Assembly (NCBI RefSeq): GCF_029784165.1
Contig: NC_073696.1
Span: 241,288,892 to 241,352,891 of the forward strand
DNA from: Wyeomyia smithii
Lineage: Eukaryota; Arthropoda; Insecta; Diptera; Culicidae
Direction: 5' to 3'
DNA: 64,000 nucleotides
In this document: positions 48,935 through 59,649 of the stretch, one piece after another
Numbering within the stretch: position 1 is the first letter of the stretch
How the letters are laid out: each line of letters begins with the position of its first letter
Made by a program: the position numbers and the translations under genes
Notes under the pieces: generated by a model
Seen by the model: only the letters and a program-made list of their open reading frames with translations
What the model was told of the DNA's origin: nothing
Databases searched by the model: none

Positions 48935-49250
48935 ATTAAAATTGCATTTTTTTTCAGTGTAGGACTTGATTTATTTTTTTTCCATATTTTTTTATAAAAA
49001 TTCAGACAATTTCCCAAAAGTTACTTATAGAACATCTTTTTTGTAGAATTTACCGTTTTTGAATTATATTGATTTACAAAAAGTCGGCAAAACAAGTTTC
49101 GCCCTTTTCAGAAGACAGTCTAGACTAATTTTGGAAAAAGTAAGTATGCAGAGCTGCTTAATTAGGTGATGTCTTCACACCCAAAAAGTTTCAACCAATT
49201 CGGAGAGGGTGCTGCCAATCCTTGAGACGATTTGGGATGAAATCCGTTAT
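48935..49250. repeat. inverted arm (right) of a long inverted repeat
   Basis: Partner of 38195-38530. It reads the same landmarks in reverse complement, diverging toward the inner end by small indels. Immediately outside are TGTAAC and then the start of a Helitron-like repeat at about 49262. Confidence 0.7.
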
Positions 49251-49261
49251 GTAACAAAATT

Positions 49262-49670
49262 TTGTACACTTATCTATTTATAAAAAAGAGAAGTTTTGTA
49301 TGTATGTATGTATGTATGTTCCAGCATAACTCTCGACGGCCTGAACCGATTTCTACCAAACTTGGCATACGTGTTCTTTGTACAAAGGAAGTGGTCATAG
49401 AAGTTTTGGATAGGGGGAGGGGTCACTCTTGAAGAAGGAGGAGGTCAAAAGTAATAAATTTTCATACATAATGGAAACCTTTCATTGAAATTTTATGATT
49501 TTCGGGTGCTTGGTCATTTTTGGAGGCCGAAAGTTGATGTCCAGAGACCGAAACATGATGCTCGATGCCAATCCAAGATGGCGACTTACGGTTTCTGGGA
49601 AGCCATTTAAAACTGTGGAAAACGCTCACAAACCCCCCAATGTTGGTATTTTCGGAGCAAAAATGACTCT
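49262..49670 (+). repeat. Helitron-like repeat, 5' portion
   Basis: Starts with a Helitron-like TC (tctatttataaaaaagagaa), then five 'tgta'-type units, 'ccagcataactctcgacggc', 'accaaacttggcatacg', 'ttggaggccgaaagttgatg' and one array unit with 'gatggcgacttacggtttct'. It breaks at 49670 at the poly(T) of the Jockey LINE, and the array resumes at 57141. Confidence 0.55.
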
Positions 49671-49901
49671 TTTTTTTTTAAGGGGGGGTTTTGTTAGTAG
49701 CTTAAGTATTTATGATAAATATTAGTAAATAATGAGTATGTGTGTCCAATCACAAATGGTGACTTCTCAACACTGTTAGAAATTTGTAATTTTAATTGTT
49801 AGGATTTGTTTGCTTTCGCAATTAGGACTTATCATTCGTAGGGATTTAAACCTACTTGTCAGAAAAGGGGAAGTAAACTTACAACTAACTTTATTGCTAA
49901 C

Positions 49902-51011
49902 TTATTGGCTATAAAGAGAGCTTATCGTAGCAATTGAGGATTGCAACGATTTTTGTCGAAAATTGTTAATAATTTTATTTGACATAGCTTCTAATGGTTC
50001 AACACCAATAAGTCTATGTAATTCGAGTGTACCAAACCAAGGAGGACGCTTCAAAATCATTTTCAGAATTTTATTCTGAATCCTTTGGAGCGTTTTCTTC
50101 CTTGTTGAACAGCAACTTGACCAGATCGGTACAGCATAAAGCATTGCTGGTCTAAAAATTTGTTTGTAAATCAAAAGTTTGTTCTTTAAACAAAGTTTAG
50201 AATTCCTGTTAATGAGAGGTTATAAGCATCTCGTATATTTGATGCACTTGGCTTGTATACTCTCAATGTGCTCTTTGAAAATAAGTTTTTTATCATAAAT
50301 TAGTCCCAAGTACTTAACCTTGTCAGACCAACTTAAAATAACCCCATTCATCTTGACAACGTGATTATTGTTTGGCTGGAGGAAAGAAGCCCTAGGCTTA
50401 TGCGGAAAAATTATCATTTGAGTTTTAGAAGCATTGGGAGAGATTTTCCACTTTTGAAAGTAGGAAGAAAAAATATCTAAACTTTTCTGCAATCGACTGC
50501 ATATGACACGAAGAGTTTTTCCTTTTGCGGAAATGCTTGTGTCATCGCAGAACAATGACTTTGTGCATCCTGGAGGCAAATCAGGAAGATCTGAAGTGAA
50601 TATGTTGTACAGGACTGGACTCAAGACTGAACCTTGAGGTACACCTGCTCTGACAGGAAATCTATCAGATTTTGAATTCTGATAGACAACCTGCAGAGTT
50701 CGATCAGTAAGATAATTTTTTAAAATTTTGATTAGGAAAATTGGAAAATTAAAAGTTTGCAATTTCGCAATCAAACCTTTATGCCAAACACTGTCGAATG
50801 CTTTTTCTATGTCTAAAAAAGCAGCTCCAGTGGAATAACCTTCAGATTTGTTAGCTCGTATCATATTAGTAACTCTGAGCAATTGATGAGTTGTGGAATG
50901 CCCATGGCGAAATCCAAACTGTTCATTTGCAAAAATTGAATTTTCGTTGATGTGTGACATCATTCTGTTAAGAATAATTCTCTCAAACAGTTTACTTATT
51001 GAAGAAAGCAA
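49902..51011 (-). pseudogene. Jockey LINE ORF2: reverse transcriptase and C-terminus
   Basis: RT blocks: 'SSISKLFERIILNRM', 'NEQFGFRHGHSTTHQLLRV', 'FLDIEKAFDSVWHKGLIAKL', 'AGVPQGSVLSPVLYNIFTSD', 'SLFCDDTSI' and 'KYLGLIYDKKLIFKEHI'. After a frameshift near 50200 come 'IYKQIFRPAMLYAVPIWS' and 'LQRIQNKILKMI'. The catalytic box has FCDD instead of the common FADD/YADD; both aspartates remain. Confidence 0.8.
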
Positions 51012-51086
51012 ACTGATTGGTCGATAACTTGAAACTTCAGCTGGGTTCTTATCCGGTTTTAAAATTGGAGTAATTTTTGCATTTTT

Positions 51087-52561
51087 TCATAATTTGGGAA
51101 AATATGCAATTTTGAAGCAGCAATTGAAAATTTTCACTACAAATTCCATTGTGCTATCAGGGAGATGTTTGATTAGTATATTAAAGATTCCATCGTCACC
51201 AGGTGCTTTCAAATTTTTGAAATTTTGAATAATTGATTTAATCTCATTCAAGTTAGTTTCAATTATTTCTGCAGGTAAAAAATTCTGGGAAGAAATTAAA
51301 TCAAATTGACGTGTGACTTCATTTTCAATTGGACTCACAAAATTCAAATTTGAGTTATGAACACTCTCAAACTGCTGAGCAAGTCTTTGAGCCTTTTGTT
51401 CATTGGATACAAGAAAACGTTCACCATCTTTCAAAACTGGAATAGGCTTTGAAGGTTTCTTAAGAATCTTCGACAGCTTCCAAAAAGGTTTTGAATATGG
51501 TTTCAATTTTTCAACTTTAGTCTCAAAATTCTGATTCCTCAGAAGAGTAAATCTATGTTTAATCTCTTTCTGTAAATCTTTATAAATAGTTTTAAAAACA
51601 GGGTCACGAGAACGTTGATAATGACGTCTGCGGACATTTTTCAAACGAATTAGAAGTTGAAGATTTTCGTCAATTATTGGTGAATCAAATTTCACTTGAG
51701 CCTTTGGAACAGAATAATTCCTGGCATCAACAATTGCACATTTTAATGCTTCCAAAGCGGAATCAATATTCACTTCGTTTTGCAAATCAAGCTCGTTATT
51801 GGAATTTCTCTCAATATGAGTTTTGTATCTTTCCCAATTAGCCTTGTTATAATTAAAAACAGAGCTCATAGGGTTTAAAACTGATTCATGAGATAAAGCA
51901 AAAGTTATTGGAAGATGGTCAGAATCAGAGTCAGCATGTGTGATCAAATCACTACATACATGACTTTGATCTGTTAGCACCAAATCAATTGTTGAAGGGT
52001 TTTTACAGAAGAAAAGCATGTAGGACTATTCGGAGACAAAATAGAATAGTATCCTGAAGAACAATCATTGAATAAAATTTTGCCATTGGAATTACTTTGA
52101 GAATTATTCCATGAACGATGTTTAGCGTTAAAATCGCCGATTATAAAAAACTTCGAACGATTTCTGGTGAGTTTTTGTAAATCACCTTTAAAATAATTTT
52201 TGTGCTCGCGTGTGCATTGAAATGGTAAATATGCTGCGGCAATAAATATAATCCCAAGTTCAGTTTGAACTTCAATTCCCAAAGTTTTAATAACTTTCGT
52301 CTCAAGATGGGGAAGAGCACGATGTTTGATTCGGCGATAAATAACAATTGCAACTCCACCGCCGGAACCCTGAATCCTATCATATCTATGAACCACGTAA
52401 TTGGGATCATATTTTAATTTTATGTAAGGTTTCAAAAATGTTTCAGTAATAATTGCAATATGCACATTATTTACTGTTAAAAAATTAAAAAGCTCATTCT
52501 CATTGGCCTTCAATGAGCGAGCATTCCAATTTAATATATTAATTGTTTTATTTAAAATCAT
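51087..52561 (-). pseudogene. Jockey LINE ORF2: endonuclease and linker
   Basis: Begins with an ATG at 52561 ('MILNKTINILNWNARSLKAN'). Endonuclease motifs present: 'ITETFLKP' (catalytic E), 'GSGGGVAI', 'IIGDFNAKHRSWN', 'IDLVLTD' and 'SDSDHLPITF'. A frameshift near 52000 moves between two frames that overlap by 46 bp. The linker ends with 'LKAPGDDGIFN' before another break near 51090. Confidence 0.75.
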
Positions 52562-52913
52562 TGCTAAATTTTAAATTAGAATCAATTTTAATAGTAAAAT
52601 TTGTGCCTATTTGAATGGCTTCAAACATTGATTTTGCCTGCAACATGGCGTTCATAAGATCGAACATTGCCTGTTGCAAAAAAGAAAGTTTACCTGCCGT
52701 AATAGGCCCCAGGCAGTTGACATTAGAAAAAATATTTTCGGCAGCAATATTAGCTGGAGTAATAGGTGTACAATTATTTTCTAGCGTGTTTTGCTTACCC
52801 ATATTAACGGTCATTTTTAAACTACCAACACTAGGCGGTATAATGTTCGAACTACCTGTAACCTGTGCATAAGTTAAACGGGTATGCAAAGGACTAGGTA
52901 AACTATGCGTCAC
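52548..52913 (-). pseudogene. Jockey LINE ORF1, C-terminal end
   Basis: The last ~110 codons of ORF1, without the zinc-knuckle region ('CLGPITAGKLSFLQQAMFDL' is a good landmark). The frame overlaps the ORF2 start by 14 bp in another frame, the usual arrangement in this clade. The N-terminus is lost by 5' truncation. Confidence 0.6.
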
Positions 52914-53224
52914 TGGTACGCTTGGAGAATTTTGTTTTGAAGTTTATTTTGAATTTTTTTTTTTTAAGGTGGCGGGGAAATCTGCAAACAGACACCTGAG
53001 AAGAGAACTCAGGGTGTGGGGATGAGACTGGGGGAGAGATGCTGGAGTAGTTACACTCGCCCAGGCACCTACTGATCCCTGTCCCGACCCACTAAAACCC
53101 CTCCAGTCTCCAGCCCTGGTCTTCCCGGAACGACGGTTAAGTATTACGTCGGGGAGTGGCTTTTGTGCGTGATGCACCCTCTTTACTCTTATAACCTTCT
53201 AGCTAACTACCTGGAGACTGGTAA

Positions 53225-56217
53225 TTAGCTACCACTGGCGTGTTGGTGGTTGACCCGCCACACACGTTGCAGCTCCAGAACAATCTGAGAGGCGGCCGCG
53301 TTCCAGATGTCCGGGTCGTCGCACATCCTCCGGACTAGATTGTCCGGAGTAGTGCAAGGCCCGCTCACAGCCATCATGTTGCTCCTCGCTCTTACGAAAC
53401 GGGGGCATACGAAGAAGACATGCTCAGCAGTCTCCTCCTCCTCCACGCACTCGAGACACATGGGGGACACCGCGTGTCCGAACCTGTGCAGATATTGCCT
53501 GAAACAACCATGGCCTGACAGGATTTGTGTCAGGTGGAAGTTCACTTCACCATGTCGTCTCCCGACCCAGCCGGATATCTCCGGTATCAGTCGGTGCGTC
53601 CATCTGCCCTTTGTGGAGTTGGACCATTCCCGCTGCCAGCGGAGCATCGAGAATGACCTTCTGGTACCTCGTATGCCCCTTGTGTCACGTTGGTCGAAAC
53701 ACTCTCTGTCCTCCTTGATGGCGATGCTGATAGGCATCATGCCGGACAAGACACAGATTGCATCGTATGACACCGTACGATACGCACTCGCAACTCTCAG
53801 GCACATGAGCCTGTAGGTACTTTCCAGTTTACCACGGTAACTGTTAGTACCTAGCGCTCTGGACCACACTGGCCCACCATACCTAAGTATGGACGAAACC
53901 ACGCTGGCAAGAAGTCTTCGCTTGCTGCCATAAACCGCTGAGCTATTGGACATCATACGAGATAGTGCTGCAATAGCCGATGAGGCCCTCTTACAGGCAT
54001 AGTCGACGTGACTCCCGAACGTGAGCTTGTCGTCCACCTTAACCCCCAAGAGCTTCAGGGATCGCTTCGAGGTGATGGTGCAGTCTCCGACTCTGACCAC
54101 CGCCTGTTGCTCCGATTTACGGTTGTTCACAACCGTGACCTCCGTCTTATGATGCGCGAGCTCCAGTTTCCTGGAGCGCAACCAGTCCTCGACCTTGCGT
54201 ATACAGTGCGCGGCCGTCAACTCGACCTCCTCGATAGACTCGCCGTAAACCTCCAGCGTTATGTCGTCTGCAAAGCCGACGATCACAACCCCTACAGGGA
54301 ACTTGAGTTTCAACACTCCGTCATACATGACATTCCACAACACCGGGCCCAGGATAGAACCTTGCGGAACTCCTGCGGTAATTGGGACGCACTTCTGACC
54401 CTCCTCCGTGTCGTAAACAAGTACTCGATTCTGGAAATAATTTTAAAGAATCTTGTACAGCGACACCGGTACATGGATGCTCCTGAGCGCGAGCGCTATG
54501 GAGTCCCAACTGGCACTATTGAACGCATTCTTCACGTCGAGCGTGACGATTGCGCAGTAGCGTATTCCCCTTCTCTTGCGCTGGATTGCTACCTCCGCCG
54601 TCTTGATGACGGAAGAGATTGCGTTCAGCGTGGACCTGCCCTTCCGGAAGCCGAACTGGTTACTTGCCAGACCGTGTACACCCTCCGTGTACCTCACCAG
54701 TCTGTTGAGGATGATCCTCTCAAGCACCTTGCCCGCGGTGTCCAGCAGGCAGATAGGCCTATATGCCGATGGGTCCCCTGGCGGTTTGCCAGCCTTCGGC
54801 AATAAGACCAGTCTCTGCCGCTTCCACCTGTCCGGAAAGAGACAGTCATCCAGGCACCTCTGCATGACTGCCCTGAACAGCCCGAGGGCCGTTTTTATCG
54901 CCAGCCTGATCGCCAGGTTAGGGATACCATCCGGTCCCGGTGCCTTGCTCACCTTTAGGGATTTGGCGATCACGATGAGTTCCTCATTCGTAACCCTTGC
55001 CTCCTCCCCTGCCTCGACACGGCTGTCGTCGCTCACGGATTGGATGCTCGGCAGGTTGGCCGACCATCTCTGGTCTATGTCTGAGATACTGGAACGTCGG
55101 ACGTGAGACACGACCGCCGGAGGCCAAGGACTTGGCTCGTGGCGTGGAAAGAGTCCCTCGATACGGTCCAGCATCGCTGGTGATCGCTCTGCAGGCGCCA
55201 GCGCGCCTTTAGTCTTGGCCATTACGATCCTGTAGGCGTCACCCCACGGATTTGTATTGGCACTCGCACATACCCTATCGAAGCAGGCCCTCTTGCTGGC
55301 CTTTATCGCACTCTTTAGCATCGATCTTGCCGAACTGAATGCTGCGCGGCGCTCTGTCCTCTCTTCTTCGTTTCGCGCACGCTGCATCCTCCGTCTTGCA
55401 CGGAGGCACGCACTGCGAAGGTCGGCTATCGCGTCCGTCCACCAGTAAACCGGTGGCTTTCCATTCCTAGGTTGGCGAGTCCCAGGCATGGTGGCGTCGC
55501 ACGCTCGCGATAGCATAGCAACTAGTTGGTCAGCAGTCGGGCGGAGCCAACTGCCCCCCTCGCGCTCCCGTCTCATTGCCTCTTCGAATACCTCGGCATC
55601 AAAGTGTGATGTCTTCCACCCGCGAACGGTCGGAGTGTTGGCTCTACCCGTCGCTTGCCGCCTCTCGTTGTTGTCTACACTATAACAGACCGCCTGGTGG
55701 TCGCTATTAGTGTAGCCATCGTCTACCCTCCAGTTCTTGATCAGTCCTGGGCTGGAGAACGTCACGTCGATGATCGACTCCGCACCATTTCTGCTAAATG
55801 TACTTTTGTTCCCAACGTTGGCCAGATCAAGGTTGAGCTTTGCAAAAGCCCCCAACAGGATCTGGCCCCTCTGGTTCGTGGAGCGACTTCCCCACTCAAC
55901 AGCCCAAGCGTTGAAGTCGCCCGCCACCACCAACGGCGTTAGGCCCGTTAGCTCCATGGATAGCAACTGCAGTAGAACACTCCGTTCACCTTAGCAACTA
56001 CGTACCCTTCTTCTGAGGTTGAGACAACCTCCTGAACCGGGAACTTGCTCGTCGTCCATATGGCCGCCAAACTGGACCTATCCGCAACCCAGTTACCGTT
56101 TCCGGGAGGGATGCGGTAGGGATCCGATATGACGGCGATGTCCGACAACGACTCAGTGGCTGCTTGAGGTAGCAGCTGCTGAGCCGCGAAGCAATGGTTC
56201 AGGTTCAGTTGCGTCAC
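53225..56217 (-). pseudogene. R1-clade LINE ORF2 (endonuclease-RT), one frameshift and one stop
   Basis: The endonuclease starts in frame 56217-55948 ('LNLNHCFAAQQLL', 'DIAVISDPYR', 'YCSCY'), then shifts frame near 55965 to 'LTPLVVAGDFNAWAVEWGS' and 'SDHQAVCYS'. RT blocks: 'SKAPGPDGIPN', 'YRPICLLDTAGKVLERI', 'QFGFRKGRSTLNAI', 'LDVKNAFNSASW', 'AGVPQGSILGPVLWN' and 'GFADDITLEVYG'. A TAA at 54443-54445 interrupts 'YKIL*NYFQNRVLVY' without changing frame (GAA to TAA would explain it). The C-terminal knuckle 'CLECVEEEETAEHVFFVC' is intact. A long antisense frame (54008-54805) is a shadow. Confidence 0.85.
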
Positions 56218-57140
56218 CCTAACGCCCGTGGTTTCGCAGCCGGCTTACCGGCTGGGCACCTGGGGCCTCCCATAAAGTGTTTGGCGTCCCGTTTCCCGGA
56301 ACATACCATGCACTTGGGAGACTCCCCACAGTCCTTTGCTTTATGGCCTGCACCTCCACATCGCCTGCACAGCTGGCTCCTATCGGGCCCCTTGCAGGTC
56401 CAGGACTTATGTCCGCCCTCGAAGCACCGGAAGCAAATGTCTGGTTGCTGAAGTATGCCCAGAGGACATACAGACCAGCCGACCTTCAACTTGCCCTCTT
56501 TCAGGGCAAGGTTAGCGTCCGCCGACGGTAGTCGGAAGGTAGCTATCTGGATCCCCGCCGGACCTTTGCGGAGGCGGATTGACTCCTTAGCCACCTCCAC
56601 CCCGCACTTCGCTTTTAGGGCTTGTGCAATGTCGCACCCCTCAGTGATTTCGTCCAGGTTTTTAAGCTGGAGAGTCACTTCTGAGGTGAGTGCCCGCACT
56701 TGCACCTCCTTCCCTAGGACCTTTTCAGCTACCGTTTTGTAGGTAGCCCCCTTGTTCTTGGCGTCCTTCCGGAGCTCAAGTATCATCTCGCCAGTGCGAG
56801 ATCGGCGAATACTCCGCACATCCGCCCCCAGATCCTTGAGCTGGGTTTCCCCCCTCATCTTCTTCAAGACTTCTGAGTACTTCGACCCATCCGTCTTGAG
56901 TATGAGGGCATCACCCCTACTCCGCGCCTTTTTGACCTTTTTTGGTCCTCTGGCCGCTCCGCCATCATGTCGCGTCGCACCTTCCCGACGCTTCCTACCC
57001 TCTACGGTAGTCCAAGGGTTGCCCGTAGCCTCCACCTGTGCCTTTTCCGCGGTGGACCTTGAACCGGTTGGCGTGTGTTCCCGTGGGAGTAGCACGACCA
57101 ATCGTTTCTTGGTGTTCCCGGGGTTCCCGGGGGCTGATGT
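56214..57140 (-). pseudogene. R1-clade LINE ORF1 (gag-like) with three CCHC knuckles, N-terminus missing
   Basis: Nucleic-acid-binding coat-like protein. The reading frame is open to 57197, but its first ~20 codons ('MYTAFQKPKVAIF') are translated from the flanking array, so the genuine part starts near 'SAPGNPGNTKKRL'. It has a basic N-terminal region, an R1/Jockey gag core with 'EVTLQLKNLDEIT', and three zinc knuckles near the end: 'CFRCFEGGHKSWTC', 'CRRCGGAGHKAKDC' and 'CMVCSGKRDAKHFMGGPRC'. The frame is otherwise intact, and the stop overlaps the putative GTG start of ORF2. Confidence 0.85.
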
Positions 57141-57485
57141 CCGATGTTTTCCTAAAACAAAGATGGCGACTTTTGGTTTCTGGAAAGCTGTATACAACTA
57201 TAAAAAACGTTTACAAACCTCCAAACATTGGTTTTTCCGGAACCAGGATGACCTTTAGAAACCAGAAATAAAAGTCCAACGACATTTGTTAAATTCAATA
57301 TGGCGACTTCCGGTTTCAGAATTTCACGAAAAACGATATGTGCTCTGCAATATGTATATTTTCGATATCAAGATGACGTCCAGAATCAAAGTATTTATTT
57401 CGGGCGCAAATTTTTGAATCGTACATGGCGGATTACATGTTTCGGAAAGGTTACTAGAATACAGAAGAAGGCTTGGACGTAATAT
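57141..57485 (+). repeat. Helitron-like array, resumed after the LINE pair
   Basis: Array units with 'aagatggcgacttttggttt', 'acaaacctccaaacattggt' and 'atatggcgacttccggtttc', a direct continuation of the unit cut at 49670 ('cacaaaccccccaatgttgg'). No Helitron 3' end (CTAG) is seen, so the copy is incomplete. Confidence 0.55.
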
Positions 57486-58460
57486 TGAAACGTTGTTTTG
57501 AAATCAATTCCGCAATTTCTGCTTTCTGTCAAGCTGTGTAAAACTAACTAAAATGGTTAAATAATGTCAATATTTCTAGGAAGAGAACTATGTTCAGAAA
57601 ATGATAACGGGCGTCCAACGCTATTTTCAAATTTAAGAAGAAAAATATTCAAATACTCCCTGATTGGTCATAGCAGACTCCCCAAAACCGAAAATTGGTG
57701 TCCGAACGTTTGGTATAGTGAGTGTTGTTTGTCTGCATTGGAAATTATTCAAAACTTGAGGAAAATGTATCTCCAAATTGTTAATTAATTCGTTAATACT
57801 GATATTCAACTTTAAGGATGATATTGATATTGTTTACACAAAAAAAGTAAAACGAGAAGACATAGTAAGGAATAATTTTAACTATCAGAGGTGAGCTTAG
57901 GCTATTGATTATGTAATTTCAGTGTAATTTAAGTTTATTGTAAGTTAATCAATACCGTCGAAGATGCTGATAAGGCAATGCATTTTCCAACGGAATTTTT
58001 GAACTCACCCAGTTGGAATGCCTCCGCATCGATTGTTAATCAACGAAAATGGTGGTATATAAGCAAGTTTATAGCTAAAATAGAAATATTATTTGAAATG
58101 ATGGGTTGGAAAAAATATATGGAAATATAGAAAATTATAGAAAAAGCAGAAATTTTTACACGAGCAAGGCCAGGTACATTCAGCTAGTTCTATATAAACT
58201 GATGACTTTTAAAGCAAGGAAGGAGGGTTGTGGGTACGTTTCCAGCAGTTTTGAGATCTCCAATGAAATATACAGTGGTCAATGACACATAATAATTGAA
58301 ACGAAAAGTCTTCTCAGGCTGTTGTATGTTTGTTTTTCGAAACGGTTTTCAAAAACTTCCTAATTTAATTTTACAGTAGTTTCGTTATTTTGTGACACAG
58401 TTTCAGTGTTTTATTGTAATGACCATTGGTGTACTTAAGAGTAGTTATTCTCAATAAATA
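57486..58460. other. no gene recognised
   Basis: AT-rich. A 74-codon frame at 57564-57788 has no domain and its N-terminal part is not conserved with anything I know. No element ends located. Confidence 0.35.
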
Positions 58461-58461
58461 G

Positions 58462-58512
58462 TAGGAGGGTGGTATCCAAGACACGACCGCATAGTTGACG
58501 TAGGACTACAAT
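58462..58512 (+). repeat. dispersed 50-bp repeat, copy 2
   Basis: Partner of 27690-27745 (opposite strand): 'gtaggagggtggtatccaag', 'acacgaccgcatagttgacg', 'taggactaca'. The surrounding sequence is not shared, so this looks like the conserved end of an element family. Confidence 0.6.
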
Positions 58513-58779
58513 ATTTTTATATTTTTATTTTGAAGCTATGTTTGATTTGAGCTCGTTTTACTTTTGTAGTTTGCTTGATTTATTTTAACCAATTTAAGCT
58601 CAACATCTTCCAAAGGGAAGTTATTTTGGTTCGGGTGGTAATATCAATTATCTAGGTCGTCAGCCCAAATTTATCAAGCGACACCTCAAACGACTTGAAA
58701 CTAAAACTAGTTCATTGGGGGCCATTTCTACTGTTAAGGTCGTCTTTGACCATTTAAAAAGTCATGAAAAAAGAACCGT

Positions 58780-59050
58780 TCATTGTTGGCATGGTTCGAT
58801 TTTGGCAACAGAAAAAATTCTGGCGTTTTGCCAAAATCGAACGGGGTCTGTATTTTGATTATTTCTTTGCAGCACTCTATCTTAGAAAAAAAAAAATTCT
58901 CTCTAACATTCACAATGGTGCAGAAACCAAATTTAGGGGGAAATTTGGGTCTAGAGCTCTATACAATGTTTTAGAAAAAAACTTTTTTTTACAAAGTTAC
59001 TTAAATTATTGGACCTATAAAATTGTAGAACAAGGTATTCTATCTTTGAT
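58780..59050. repeat. inverted repeat flanking the CR1/L2-like LINE, left copy
   Basis: 'gggggaaatttgggtctaga', 'gctctatacaatgttttaga' and 'acaaagttactta' match, in reverse complement, 62370-62440 on the far side of the LINE. The first part (58786-58840) itself contains a palindrome of 'ttcgattttggcaa' and 'ttgccaaaatcgaa'. The piece 'ttttttacaaagttactta' also resembles the interior of the Transib-like MITE near 6255. Confidence 0.55.
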
Positions 59051-59269
59051 GATGATGATGATGATGATGGTCCCATCTCATACCCCTACATCGGTTTGAG
59101 CTGGTCGATTTATCTAAGTAAGATATTATATAGAGTCATACAATGTAACCAGTTGACAAACAAATAACGGACTGGTTATTAATACAGACATAGTAACCCT
59201 TCAAAAGAATACCAATAATTTGAAAATAAATAAAAAATAAACGATTTTTCAATAACATTGATCCAAGGC

Positions 59270-59350
59270 TCATCCAGAACGTTTCCAACCCGAAAATTAT
59301 CTGGACTTGGTTAGGAATTGAACCTAACATTTAGGAGCGTTAACTAATCA
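59270..59350 (-). mobile_element. possible tRNA-like SINE head
   Basis: On the minus strand, 'tagttaacgctcctaaatgt' is followed by 'taggttcaattcctaacc', which has a B-box-like GGTTCAATTCC and a short stem. The A box is weak and the flanks do not complete a cloverleaf. May be a degenerate SINE. Confidence 0.3.
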
Positions 59351-59649
59351 GAATTGGTTCTGGATAACGATCCAGAACTACGAGAGAGATCCTATGACAC
59401 TATAATTCCCGATAACGAGCTCTACAGTCCACAGGCAAACCCAAGCCTTTTCAGTTTTTTTCTCCGAACCCTTTTTTTAAATCGTAAAAGCAAATAAATT
59501 AAGAAAATAAAGGTGACAGCAACCCAAAAAGCAACTTATCAACCCGTTATGCTTTTTGTTTCAATTTCAGGGGTTTAAACCTGATGTACTCAATATCCAG
59601 ATTGTCTATGTCAGTCTACGCGCGCGTGGCTCAAACATGTGTAGCCGAC

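Larger units (their letters stand above)
49670..52945 (-). mobile_element. Jockey-clade (Juan-like) LINE, 5' truncated and frameshifted
   Basis: Minus-strand non-LTR element: end of ORF1 (52913-52548), ORF2 endonuclease (52561-51974), linker (52019-51087), RT (51011-50220) and C-terminal domain (50174-49902), ending in poly(A) (T-run at about 49670-49680). At least three frameshifts break ORF2. The 5' end stops at about 52945 against the poly(A) of the neighbouring R1-clade LINE. The RT signature 'LFCDDTSISAKG' and the ORF2 start 'ILNWNARSL' suggest the Juan group of mosquitoes. Confidence 0.8.
52950..57140 (-). mobile_element. R1-clade LINE, 5' truncated, GC-rich
   Basis: Minus-strand element with poly(A) (T-run at about 52955-52967), ORF2 (about 56217-53225) and ORF1 (57140-56214). 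It stands out as a GC-rich block in AT-rich DNA. The 5' end lies inside ORF1 at about 57140, where the Helitron-like array sequence begins. Little decay: one frameshift and one nonsense codon in ORF2. Confidence 0.85.

Noticed and set aside
54008..54805. 265-codon + strand frame in the R1-clade element
   Set aside because: It is the antisense shadow of the GC-rich RT frame, which carries clear catalytic motifs on the minus strand.
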